NCBI RefSeq assembly: GCF_036195325.1 | Contig: NZ_CP108101.1 | Coordinates: 7,812,001 to 7,876,000, forward strand | Source: Streptomyces sp. NBC_00234 | Lineage (GTDB): Bacteria; Actinomycetota; Actinomycetes; Streptomycetales; Streptomycetaceae | Reading direction: 5' to 3' | DNA: 64,000 nt | Part shown: positions 26,638 to 35,850 of the stretch, piece after piece | Layout: the number at the start of each line of letters is the position of its first letter | Position numbering within the stretch: position 1 is the first letter of the stretch | Notes under the pieces: model-generated | What the model saw: only the letters and a program-made list of their open reading frames with translations | Databases searched by the model: none | What the model was told of the DNA's origin: nothing | Program-made: the position numbers and the translations under genes

Positions 26638-29600
26638 ATGAGACAGTCACTGTCGGCTGGTGCATCCAGGTTCCCGGTCCACCTGGCCATCCCCATATTC
26701 CGGCGCTTGCCGCGCCGCTCGCATCGGGCACTCACGGCGCTGTTGGCCACGGCCTGTGTGGCGGGGACGCTCGGCATCCCCGCCACCGCCGCCGCCGGAA
26801 CGCCGGCCCCCCGGGCGACCCAGCCGCAGGAGAACGGCCCGGTCGTCGCCACACACACCATCACCCTCGTCACGGGCGAGGTCGTGACTCTGGAGCGCCA
26901 CGCCAACGGCCTGCAGGCGGCAACGGTCGCGCCCGCCCCCGACGGCACCCCGGAGGCGTTCACCACCATGAAGGTGGGCGACGAGGTCTATGTCATACCG
27001 GACAAGGCGCAGCCCTACCTCGGCGCGGACGAGCTCGACCGCGAGCTGTTCAATGTGACCAAGTTGGTCGAGTACGGCTATGACGACGCGCGCCGCTCCG
27101 CCGTGCCGTTGATGGCGACCTTCGCGGGGGCGCCGGGCAAGGCGGGCAAGGCCCTCAAGCAGGCCGCACCGGCAGGTTCGGTGAAGGCCGACGAGCTGCC
27201 CAGCGCCAACGCGGTGGCACTGCGGGCGAGCAAGAAGAAGGCGGCGACGTTCTGGGAGGCGGTCGACGACGACAGCGCCGCCGCGACGAAGGCTCCAAAG
27301 CTTGCCGATGGCATCAAGAAGCTCTGGCTCGACAGGCCGGTGCAGGTATCGCTGGACCAGAGCGTGGCGCAGATCGGCGCGCCGGAGGCGTGGGCGGACG
27401 GCTACGACGGCACCGGTACCAAGGTGGCCGTCCTCGACACCGGAATCGACCCCGACCATGCTGACGTCGCGGGGCGGGTGAAGGGTATGGAGAACTTCAC
27501 GGACGACCCCGACGCGGTCGACCACCACGGTCACGGCACGCATGTCGCCTCGACCATCGCCGGCTCGGGTGCCGCGTCGGGCGGCAAGTACAAGGGTGTG
27601 GCACCGGGCGCCGACGTGTACGTCGGCAAGGTCCTCAACAACGCCGGCAGTGGCCCCCAGTCGGGAGTCATCGCCGGCATGGAGTGGGCGGTGTCCCAGG
27701 GTGCGGACGTCGTCAGCATGAGCCTGGGCACGGAGGCAGCCAGCGACGGCACCGACCCGATCAGCCAGGCCGTCAACCAGCTCACCGCCGCCTCCGGCTC
27801 GCTGTTCGTCGTCGCGGCGGGCAACACGGGCCCGGGCAAGGCGACCGTGGGTTCGCCCGGTGCCGCCGACGCCGCGCTGACCGTCGGCGCGGTGTCCAAG
27901 CAGGACCAGCTCGCGAACTTCTCCAGCCGTGGTCCGCTCAAGGAGACCTTCGCGGTCAAGCCGGAGATCACCGCACCGGGCGTGGGCATCGTCGCCGCGC
28001 GCGCCGCCGGCACCTCGATGGGCACCCCCGTCGACGCCAACTACACCGCGGCCAACGGCACCTCGATGGCCACCCCGCATGTGTCCGGCGCCGCGGCGAT
28101 CCTCGCCCAGCGCCATCCTGACTGGACCGCCGACCGGCTCAAGCAGGTGCTGGTCGGCACCGCCGAGCAGGGCTCGTACACCGCCTACCAGCAGGGCGGC
28201 GGCCGGGTCGACGTACCCAAGGCGCTCGACGCCACTGTCCACTCCAGCCCCGCCGTTGTCAGCATGGGCAAGTCGTCCGCCGAGAGCGCACCGGTCACCA
28301 AGACGATCAGTTACGCGAACACCTCCGCGACGGACACGACGCTCTCGCTGCGCCTGTTCACCGTCGGGGAGAACGCTCCACCGCTGGACGGCACATTTAC
28401 GCTCAGCGACACCAGCGTGACGGTCCCGGCGAACTCCACCCGGAGCATGACGGTGACCTACCATCCCGAGCTCGGCGCCATGGGCGACTACACCGGCGTC
28501 ATCACCGCCACCGCGACCGACGGCACCGCCGTCCACACCACCATCGGCGCTACGAAGTCCGTCCCCACCGTCGACCTCACCGTCAACACGATCGACCGGA
28601 ACGGAGTCCCGGCGACCGGCGAACTCGCGGTGTTCGACCTGGACACCGGCGTAGTCCAGCAGGCATTCCCGCAGGGTGGAACCAAGACTGTCTCGGTGCC
28701 GGAGGGGCGCTACTCGGTCATGGGTGTCATCCACACGAAGGACGAGGCATCGTCCCTGACCACGGACTACACCCTCGCCGGTGAGCCCATCGTGGAACTG
28801 AAGGCGGATCGGACGATCACGCTGGACGCCCGGCTGGGCAAGGAGGTCAAGGTAGCGACGCCCACGAAGTCCGAGCAGAGCGGCTTCAAGTTCGGGTACC
28901 GCCAGCAGCTCCCCGGCAAGATCGGGATGGACTTCCTGAAGGGCGCGTCGAGCCCGCTCTGGGACCACACCTACGTGGTGCCCACCAAGCCGGTGGAGCA
29001 CGGCATGTTCGAGTTCCACTTCCAGCAGCGCAGATACTCGCCGGTGATCCAGGCGTCCTACGCCCCGCAGAACGGCGCGCTCCCACTTGAACAAGTGATG
29101 TACGCGGCCCGGCTGCACGGCACCAGCACGCTCCAGGCGGTCGACGCGGGAATGGCACGTCCGGAGGACCTGACCGGCAAGGACCTCGATGGCAAGCTCG
29201 CGGTGGTCACCCGCGATGCCACCCGGAAGTCCATCGACCTGATCACCGCGGTCGCTGGTGCGGGCGCGAAGGCAGTGGTCATCGTCAACGACCGGCCCGG
29301 CCCCTTCGCCACCATCGTGCCGCGCGTCATCGGCACCTCCATCCCTGCCTGGTCCCTCACCCAGGACGAGGGCGCGGAACTTCTCGGCCGGGTGGCCGAT
29401 GGTCCCACCCGGATCGTCCTGAAGGGGATCACAGGCGTTCCCCAGGTGTACAACATCGCGATGATGGTTCCCGGTGAGATTCCGGCGGACCCTGCTGATG
29501 CGGTCACCGCGGAGAACTCGGCCGTGGTGAAGGCTCAGTACCGCAGCGCCGAGGACACCCTGATCGGCGACGCCGACTCGGCTGTCCGTCCGACCGACGC

Positions 29601-30450
29601 CCTCATCTTCCAGGTCCCGGACTTCTTCGATGTTCCCACGGAGCGGGAGGAGTGGTACTCCACCGGCAGCAACTGGCCGGCGATGGAAGGGCTGCGCTGG
29701 TATCACTCGGTCTTCCCGGACCGCGTCGAGATCGGCCACAGCATGAAGGACCGGATCCGCAGCTACCAGGCAGGCGAGCGGCACAACGTGACCTGGCTGG
29801 GCGCGGCGAACGGCCCGGCCGGGCCGCCGAGCACCGTGGCGGTCCGCGAGGGTGACAACATCAACCTCACCATCCCGGAGATGGGGGACAGCCAGCCGGG
29901 GCACTACAGCCAGTTCGCCGGCGCCAACACGGCGACGGCGCGGGTGTACCAGGACGGGAAGCTCCTCAAGGAGGCCCCGCGGCTCTCACTGACGACGGTG
30001 CCGGTCAGCCCCGACCCGGCGACCTACCGCGTCACCCTGGACACCCAACGCCCGGCATGGTTCCCGCTGTCCACACAGACCAGCACCGCGTGGACGTTCA
30101 AGTCCGTTCGGCCCGCGAGCGGCCGGGAGAACCTCGCGCTGCTCTGGCCGAAGTACGGCTTGGACCTGGATGCGCAGAACGCCGCCCCGGGCGGCACAGT
30201 CGACCACTTCGATCTGGCCTTCGCACTCCAGACCGGTGCTGTTCCGGACATCCGAGGGGTCGAGGTCACGACGTCGACCGACGACGGAGCCACCTGGCGC
30301 GACGCGACGGTGGAGAGCAAGCAGGGCGGCAACTACACGGTGACCGTGCGCAACCCGGAATCGGGCCACGTGTCGCTGCGTGTCAAGGCGTGGGACGCCA
30401 ACGGCAGCAAGGTGGAACAGACCCTGATCAGGGCCTACGCCGTGCGCTGA
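26638..30450 (+). CDS. Large secreted S8 subtilisin-like serine protease
   Basis: A 1270-residue secreted protease. A long basic N-region and hydrophobic core (about residues 1-50, ending ATAAAG) form a signal peptide, followed by a propeptide-like region to about 240. The catalytic triad is D267 (VLDTGID), H299 (HGHGTH) and S476 (NGTSMATPH), with the oxyanion Asn in VVAAGNTGPG. After the catalytic domain come beta-rich modules and a PA-like segment near 870-930 (GKLAVVTRD, AKAVVIVNDRPGP). The ATG at 26638 follows GAAAAGGTCC. A strong hairpin ends the transcript. Substrate is unknown; extracellular protein degradation is likely. Confidence 0.9.
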   Translation: MRQSLSAGASRFPVHLAIPIFRRLPRRSHRALTALLATACVAGTLGIPATAAAGTPAPRATQPQENGPVVATHTITLVTGEVVTLERHANGLQAATVAPAPDGTPEAFTTMKVGDEVYVIPDKAQPYLGADELDRELFNVTKLVEYGYDDARRSAVPLMATFAGAPGKAGKALKQAAPAGSVKADELPSANAVALRASKKKAATFWEAVDDDSAAATKAPKLADGIKKLWLDRPVQVSLDQSVAQIGAPEAWADGYDGTGTKVAVLDTGIDPDHADVAGRVKGMENFTDDPDAVDHHGHGTHVASTIAGSGAASGGKYKGVAPGADVYVGKVLNNAGSGPQSGVIAGMEWAVSQGADVVSMSLGTEAASDGTDPISQAVNQLTAASGSLFVVAAGNTGPGKATVGSPGAADAALTVGAVSKQDQLANFSSRGPLKETFAVKPEITAPGVGIVAARAAGTSMGTPVDANYTAANGTSMATPHVSGAAAILAQRHPDWTADRLKQVLVGTAEQGSYTAYQQGGGRVDVPKALDATVHSSPAVVSMGKSSAESAPVTKTISYANTSATDTTLSLRLFTVGENAPPLDGTFTLSDTSVTVPANSTRSMTVTYHPELGAMGDYTGVITATATDGTAVHTTIGATKSVPTVDLTVNTIDRNGVPATGELAVFDLDTGVVQQAFPQGGTKTVSVPEGRYSVMGVIHTKDEASSLTTDYTLAGEPIVELKADRTITLDARLGKEVKVATPTKSEQSGFKFGYRQQLPGKIGMDFLKGASSPLWDHTYVVPTKPVEHGMFEFHFQQRRYSPVIQASYAPQNGALPLEQVMYAARLHGTSTLQAVDAGMARPEDLTGKDLDGKLAVVTRDATRKSIDLITAVAGAGAKAVVIVNDRPGPFATIVPRVIGTSIPAWSLTQDEGAELLGRVADGPTRIVLKGITGVPQVYNIAMMVPGEIPADPADAVTAENSAVVKAQYRSAEDTLIGDADSAVRPTDALIFQVPDFFDVPTEREEWYSTGSNWPAMEGLRWYHSVFPDRVEIGHSMKDRIRSYQAGERHNVTWLGAANGPAGPPSTVAVREGDNINLTIPEMGDSQPGHYSQFAGANTATARVYQDGKLLKEAPRLSLTTVPVSPDPATYRVTLDTQRPAWFPLSTQTSTAWTFKSVRPASGRENLALLWPKYGLDLDAQNAAPGGTVDHFDLAFALQTGAVPDIRGVEVTTSTDDGATWRDATVESKQGGNYTVTVRNPESGHVSLRVKAWDANGSKVEQTLIRAYAVR

Positions 30451-30480
30451 CCCTCGCGGCACAGTCCGATCGTCTTGATC

Positions 30481-30519
30481 GCGCCCCTGGCACGAGGCAT
30501 GTCCTCGTGCCAGGGGCGC
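30481..30519 (+). terminator. Perfect 17-bp stem hairpin after the subtilase gene
   Basis: GCGCCCCTGGCACGAGG at 30481-30497 pairs perfectly with 30503-30519 around a 5-nt CATGT loop, 30 nt after the stop codon. There is no long T run, as is common in Streptomyces. Confidence 0.85.
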
Positions 30520-30558
30520 ATCCCTTGTCCGGGCCGGGCTCCTGACGGTGGGCTCCAT

Positions 30559-30582
30559 GCGATCCGCGTCACCGAACGGCCC
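30559..30582 (+). repeat. 24-nt footprint of a protease gene 3' end upstream of the regulator
   Basis: These 24 bases are identical to 35544-35567, the codons for A-I-R-V-T-E-R-P near the end of the subtilase at 32043-35579. Here they are not part of a protease gene. They sit 45 nt before the TrmB/LuxR regulator and suggest that a protease gene once ended at this point. Confidence 0.7.
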
Positions 30583-30626
30583 TTGCGAAGTCATGAACGT
30601 GTCTCTGGATCACGAAGAGGAGCATC

Positions 30627-31622
30627 ATGCTGTCGGACGTGCTGGGACTGACCCCCGAACAGTCGGACACCTACCGCGCGCTGATCTCGCTAGCCCCCGC
30701 CACCGCCGCCGAGCTCGCCGAGTCCCTCGGCTTCGGCGTCGGCCAGGTGGTTCGTACCCTCGGCACGCTCGAAAGCCGGGGGCTCGCCGGGCACAGTCAC
30801 GGCGACACCACCCGGTTCGTGGCCTGCCCACCGGCGACGTTGCGGGCGCTCCTGATCCAGCGGCAGAACGAACTCAAGCTGGCGGAAGTCGAACTCGACT
30901 CCCTCGCGGAATTCTACCGCGCGGGCGCACTCGGGCGCGGCGTCGCGGACGTTGTCGACGTGATCCACGGCACCGAAGCCGTCCGTGAGCACATCGGTCA
31001 CATGCAACTCGGCGCCCGGGAAGAGGTCCTGAACCTCGTCAAGGCGCCAGTCATTTCAGCCGGGAGCCTGACCGATGGTGCGGCCATCGCTCGCGGTGTT
31101 CGTTACCGGGTGATACTCGAACGCGCGATCCTCGGCGAGAGAGCCGCACCATTCGACAATTTCGTCGAGGCGCGGGCCGCAGGAGAGGAGGTCCGCATTG
31201 CTGAAGCGCTGCCACTGAAACTCTTTGTCGTGGACCGCGAGTTTGCCATGGTTCCGCTCCTTGGCCCGGCCAAGGACGCAAGGGGCGGCGCCCTTCTCGT
31301 GTACGAGAGCAGCCTGCTCGATGCGCTGATAGCGCTGTTCGAGTCCGAGTGGGGGAAGGTGACGCAGGCCGTCGGCTCCGCGACTGCCGTGCAGAACGGG
31401 TCAGCAATCGAGGATCTGGATGCGCAGATCCTCAGCCTGTTGCTGGGTGGCCTCACCGACAGTGCGATCGCTGCCCAACTGCGTATATCCCTGCGAACGG
31501 TTGCGCGTCGGGTCCGGAACCTGATGGATATCGCGAAGGTGCAGACCCGCATGCAGCTGGGCTTCCAGGTGTCACGGTTGGGCTGGCTCGAAGCCGAGCG
31601 GGACGGCAGCCGGACCGAATGA
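30627..31622 (+). CDS. TrmB-like/LuxR-type HTH transcriptional regulator
   Basis: A 331-residue cytoplasmic regulator. The N-terminus is a TrmB-like winged helix (about 5-70, TYRALISLAPATAAELAES), the middle a TrmB/PLD-like effector region, and the C-terminus a LuxR-like HTH (about 262-315, LLLGGLTDSAIAAQLRISLR then TVARRVRNLMDI). The ATG at 30627 is preceded by GAAGAGGAG. It lies between the single subtilase and the duplicated pair, and its leader is duplicated after the second protease. Control of the downstream protease genes is therefore a reasonable inference. The effector is unknown. Confidence 0.82.
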   Translation: MLSDVLGLTPEQSDTYRALISLAPATAAELAESLGFGVGQVVRTLGTLESRGLAGHSHGDTTRFVACPPATLRALLIQRQNELKLAEVELDSLAEFYRAGALGRGVADVVDVIHGTEAVREHIGHMQLGAREEVLNLVKAPVISAGSLTDGAAIARGVRYRVILERAILGERAAPFDNFVEARAAGEEVRIAEALPLKLFVVDREFAMVPLLGPAKDARGGALLVYESSLLDALIALFESEWGKVTQAVGSATAVQNGSAIEDLDAQILSLLLGGLTDSAIAAQLRISLRTVARRVRNLMDIAKVQTRMQLGFQVSRLGWLEAERDGSRTE

Positions 31623-32042
31623 AATGGACCACTCGATTTATATACGGGTGGATTACTCGGCTCGGAGTCCGGCGTTCCAACGGAAATGTGAACAGTGCGA
31701 CGGCGCACGCCAGTCGGTGAACGATGCCGGAATGACGTGTCCGGGAGAACCGCATTCACGGTTCGATACTGCGGGGACTGGAAACGGACCGCAATCGACC
31801 GCCCGCGCCGAGGCCGGCTCATCGCTCGCCCCCCCCAGTACGACCTGGACGTCTGGCTGCGCCACTTCGTCTGCGGGTTTACGACATGGCATTTTTGCGC
31901 CTTCGGAATCTCTTGATTCGCTCTGCCTCTGAGACGAGACTCCGAAAGCCCAATCGGCAAGGAGTTGGCGCGTGCGGTGATCCGCACCGCGTGTTCCGCA
32001 CCCCACGGCGGGCGACCCTCGCCGTAAGTCGGAAGGAGAATC

Positions 32043-35000
32043 GTGGCAAGACAGAGAAGACCGTTGCATCTGGCCTTGGCGACCTTGGTCTCGCTGGTGC
32101 TGGTGCCGGTCGCCGGTGGCCCCTCATTCGCGCAGCAGGTCCGGGACGAGCCCGTGGCCGAGCGGAAGGTGGAGCCCGAGCTGCTCGGACAGCTTCAGAA
32201 GGAGGAAAAGGTCACCTTCTGGGTCGAGTTCGGCCGCGACGCCGACCTGCAGGCGGCGGCGAAGGCCCGGACGAAGACCGAGAAGGCGACCGCCGTCCTG
32301 GCGGCGAAGAAGCAGCAGGCCAAGACGTCCCAGGCCAACGCGGTGAAGGTGCTGAAGTCGGCGGGAGTCGACTACAGCTCCTTCTGGATCAACAACTCCC
32401 TCCAGGTTGTCGGCGGCAAGGAACTTGTCGGGAAGCTGGCTGCCCTGCCCGAGGTCGCGCAGATCAACTCGGACGAGGAGTTCAAGCTCGACACGCCGGT
32501 CGCGGGCGAGGCCGAGCCCACGGTCGACGCGGTCGAGTGGAACCTCGACTCGATCGAGGCTCCGAGGGTCTGGGACGAAATCGGGGTGCGCGGTGAGGGC
32601 ATCGTGGTCGCCAACATCGACTCCGGTGTCCAGTACGACCACCCGGCGCTCAAGAACCAGTACCGCGGTCTCAACGCCGACGGCACCTACGACCACAACT
32701 ACAACTGGTTCGACCCGACCAGTGATTGCCTCAGTGCCGCGCCCTGCGACTACGACGGCCACGGCACGCACACCATGGGCACCATGGTCGGCGACGACGG
32801 CGGCACCAACGCGATCGGTGTCGCGCCGGGTGCCAAGTGGATCGCGGTCAAGGGTTGCGCAGCCCTCTGCACCCAGGAATCGCTGCTCGCCTCGGGGCAG
32901 TGGATCGTCGCGCCCACGGATCTGACCGGCGCCAACCCGCGCCCCGACCTGGCACCCGACGTGGTGAACAACTCCTGGGGCGCGAACACCTTCGACCCCT
33001 TCTATCAGGACATTGTGGCCACCTGGCGGGCCGCCGGCATCTTCCCGGCGTTCTCCAACGGCAACTCCGGACCGAGCTGCAACACCAGCGGCTCGCCCGG
33101 TTCGTACGTGAGCAGCTACAGCTCCGGCGCGTTCGGCATCAACAACGAAATCGGGAGTTTCTCCTCCCGGGGCTCCGGCGAGAACGGGACGATCAAGCCG
33201 AACCTCGCCGCGCCGGGCGTCAACGTGCGTTCCAGCTGGCTGGCCGGCGGCTACAACACGATCTCCGGTACCTCGATGGCCTCCCCGCACACCGCGGCCA
33301 CGGTCGCACTGATGTGGTCGGCGTCCCCCGCCATCCAGGGCGACGTGGCACGGACCGAAGCGTTCCTCGACCAGACCGCGATCGACACCGACGACCTCAC
33401 CTGCGGCGGCACCGCGGCCAAGAACAACGTCTTCGGTGAGGGCAGGCTCAACGCCTACGACGCGGTCCTTGCCGCACCGCAGGGGCCGACCGGCGCGCTG
33501 GGTGGCACGGTCACCTCGGGCGGCGAGCCGGTCGCCGGGGCGAAGCTGAACGTGGACGGCCCGATGGACCGCACGCTCAGCACCGCAGGCGACGGCACGT
33601 TCACGCTGCCCAAGCTGCCCGTCGGCGACTACACGCTCACGGCAAGCAAGTTCGGCTACTTCACGGATACGGGTTCGGTCACGGTCACGGAGGGGCAGAC
33701 CACCACCCGGGACTTCACGCTGGAGCAGGCACCGTCGGTCAAGGTCTCGGGAACGGTCACCTCCAGAGCCGGACCCGCGGCGGGCGCGACGATCACCGTC
33801 AAGAACACCCCCGTCACCGCCACCGCGAACGCCCAGGGCCACTACGAGGTGGCCCTGCCCCTCGGCACCTACGACGTGACGGCCTCGCCCCGCATCCGCT
33901 GCGCCGCCGTGGGCACCGCGCACGTGGATGTCACGGCCGATGCCACCGCGGACATTTCCCTGGCGGACCGCACGGACGCCTTCGGGTACGCCTGCCAGGG
34001 CGCCGACAACACCGAGTACGTCGCGGGCACGGACAAGACGACCCTCACCGGCGACAAGGGGCTCCTGCCGATCACCCTGCCCTTCCAGGTCCCGTTGTAC
34101 GGCAGGACCTACACCTCCGGCTGGATATCCCCGGACGGTGCGCTGGCCTTCACCTCGCCCTCGGTGAGCGGCAACACCACCATCCCTCGCACCACCGGAC
34201 CCAACGCGGCGCTCTACCCGTTCTGGGACGACCTGATCGTGAATGCGAACACCGGGGGCGTCTACACCGGCGTCATCGGCACCGCCCCGCACCGCTCGTT
34301 CGTCGTCGAGTGGCGCAACGTCATCCACCAGTTGGCCGGGCAGGACAGGTTCTCGTTCTCCGCGGTCATCGGCGAGGACGGCAAGATCTCCTACCACTAC
34401 AAGGACATCACCGGCATCGGCTTCGAATCGGGCTCCAGCGCCACCATCGGCGTGGAGAACGCCTCGGGCACCGATGCGTTCCAGTACTCCTACGACACTC
34501 CCGGTGCGCTCTCAGACGGCTTCAGCCTCGACTTCCGGACCAGCAAGTCCGGTGTGGTGCAGGGCAAGGTCCTCGACGCCAACGACGGTGAGGCCCTCGC
34601 GGGAGCCACCGTCACCCTGGGCACGGGTGGCACGGTGATGACCGGCAAAACCCGAGCGGACGGCTCGTACCTGTTCCAGGCGCCGTCCGGTGCAACCTCG
34701 ATCAGGTTCACCGCCCCGGTCTATCAGCCGTCGGAGCAGGCGGTGACGGTTGACGCGGGCGGTGTCGTGACGATGTCCGAGGCGTCGCTCAAGACAGGCA
34801 AGGTGACGGCCGCGACGAAGGCGTACGAGATCGTCGTCCCCGCCGGCCAGCAGCGTGCCCGCGCCTTCGAGCTGGCCAACTCGGGTTCCTCGGCGGCGTA
34901 CACGGTCGTCGAAGACGCCCCGTGGCTGACGGTCAGCCTGACCGGCGGCGAGCTGGCCACGGGCGAGAAGGCCACCGGCACCCTCTCGGTCGACCCGGCC

Positions 35001-35579
35001 GGGTATGCGGCGGGCGAGGTGCTCACCACCACCGTGCAGGTGAACTCCGCAAGCGGCCGGGCCCCGGTGGTCAACATTCCGGTGAAGGTCGTCGTGCCCC
35101 GCTACCAGGCAGCACTTCAGGCCGGTGCCTCCAGCGCCGCCGTGGACACATTCGGCGACACCTGGCAGCCGGACCGGAAGCACCTGGCGGGCGACTTCGG
35201 CTATGAGGGCACGTCAAGCGTCAGGTCCACGACGAAGGCCATCGCCGGAACCGACGATCCGAAGCTGTTCCAGGACGCGCGCGAGGGCATGACCGGCTAC
35301 CGCTTCGACAACGTCCCCGATGGCGTCTACACGCTGGAGCTGGACTTCGCGGAGCTGTCGAGCAGCAAGCCGGGCCAGCGGGTCTTCGACGTCCTCGCCG
35401 AGGACATCGAGGTACTGCCGTCCCTCGACATCGCCTACAAGGCCGGCTCCTATGCCGCGGTCACTCAGACCTACACGGTCACCGTGACCGACGGTGTGCT
35501 CGACGTGCGGTTCGTGGCGGGCAGCGGCAAGACGCTGATCAACGCGATCCGCGTCACCGAACGGCCCGACAAGGCCTGA
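32043..35579 (+). CDS. Secreted S8 subtilase with beta-sandwich and malectin-like domains, copy 1
   Basis: A 1178-residue secreted protease. The signal peptide (about 1-31, ending PSFAQQ) precedes an inhibitor-like propeptide (about 45-150). The catalytic domain has D193 (ANIDSGVQYDH), H240 (DGHGTHTMG) and S411 (SGTSMASPH), with FSNGNSGPSC at the oxyanion site. Carboxypeptidase-regulatory-like repeats follow (about 480-640 and 835-910), then a beta-sandwich, a BACON-like segment and a C-terminal malectin-like domain (about 1020-1175), which suggests glycan binding. It resembles bacillopeptidase F-type enzymes. The GTG start has GGAAGGAG upstream. Copy 2 follows in tandem. Confidence 0.9.
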   Translation: MARQRRPLHLALATLVSLVLVPVAGGPSFAQQVRDEPVAERKVEPELLGQLQKEEKVTFWVEFGRDADLQAAAKARTKTEKATAVLAAKKQQAKTSQANAVKVLKSAGVDYSSFWINNSLQVVGGKELVGKLAALPEVAQINSDEEFKLDTPVAGEAEPTVDAVEWNLDSIEAPRVWDEIGVRGEGIVVANIDSGVQYDHPALKNQYRGLNADGTYDHNYNWFDPTSDCLSAAPCDYDGHGTHTMGTMVGDDGGTNAIGVAPGAKWIAVKGCAALCTQESLLASGQWIVAPTDLTGANPRPDLAPDVVNNSWGANTFDPFYQDIVATWRAAGIFPAFSNGNSGPSCNTSGSPGSYVSSYSSGAFGINNEIGSFSSRGSGENGTIKPNLAAPGVNVRSSWLAGGYNTISGTSMASPHTAATVALMWSASPAIQGDVARTEAFLDQTAIDTDDLTCGGTAAKNNVFGEGRLNAYDAVLAAPQGPTGALGGTVTSGGEPVAGAKLNVDGPMDRTLSTAGDGTFTLPKLPVGDYTLTASKFGYFTDTGSVTVTEGQTTTRDFTLEQAPSVKVSGTVTSRAGPAAGATITVKNTPVTATANAQGHYEVALPLGTYDVTASPRIRCAAVGTAHVDVTADATADISLADRTDAFGYACQGADNTEYVAGTDKTTLTGDKGLLPITLPFQVPLYGRTYTSGWISPDGALAFTSPSVSGNTTIPRTTGPNAALYPFWDDLIVNANTGGVYTGVIGTAPHRSFVVEWRNVIHQLAGQDRFSFSAVIGEDGKISYHYKDITGIGFESGSSATIGVENASGTDAFQYSYDTPGALSDGFSLDFRTSKSGVVQGKVLDANDGEALAGATVTLGTGGTVMTGKTRADGSYLFQAPSGATSIRFTAPVYQPSEQAVTVDAGGVVTMSEASLKTGKVTAATKAYEIVVPAGQQRARAFELANSGSSAAYTVVEDAPWLTVSLTGGELATGEKATGTLSVDPAGYAAGEVLTTTVQVNSASGRAPVVNIPVKVVVPRYQAALQAGASSAAVDTFGDTWQPDRKHLAGDFGYEGTSSVRSTTKAIAGTDDPKLFQDAREGMTGYRFDNVPDGVYTLELDFAELSSSKPGQRVFDVLAEDIEVLPSLDIAYKAGSYAAVTQTYTVTVTDGVLDVRFVAGSGKTLINAIRVTERPDKA

Positions 35580-35594
35580 CGGACCGACCACAAC

Positions 35595-35626
35595 GGGCCC
35601 GTCCCGCCGCCCAGCGGGGCGGGCCC
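35595..35626 (+). terminator. GC-rich hairpin terminator after protease copy 1
   Basis: GGGCCCGTCCCGC pairs with GCGGGGCGGGCCC around CGCCCA, 16 nt after the stop. The same structure recurs after copy 2. Confidence 0.8.
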
Positions 35627-35850
35627 TTCGCCGTCGTTCGCCTTGGGCCCGCGCCTGGCTCCGCCACTTTCATGGCGCGTTTGAGCCATGGCATTCATGC
35701 GCCCTTGGCATCTCTTGATTCGCCTCATGCCTCAGTCGGGACTCCGCAGGCCCAATCGACAAGGCAGTTGGCTTCGCGGGCGGGTGATCCGCACCGCTTC
35801 TTCTCCATCCCGCGGTGGGCGGCCCTCGCCCTTTTTCGGAAGGAAATCTT

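Noticed and set aside
26647..29904. A very long leftward open frame opposite the large subtilase
   Set aside because: It is a composition artefact antisense to a protease with an intact triad; no domain is recognisable. The same applies to 32124-34397 and 35725-38109.
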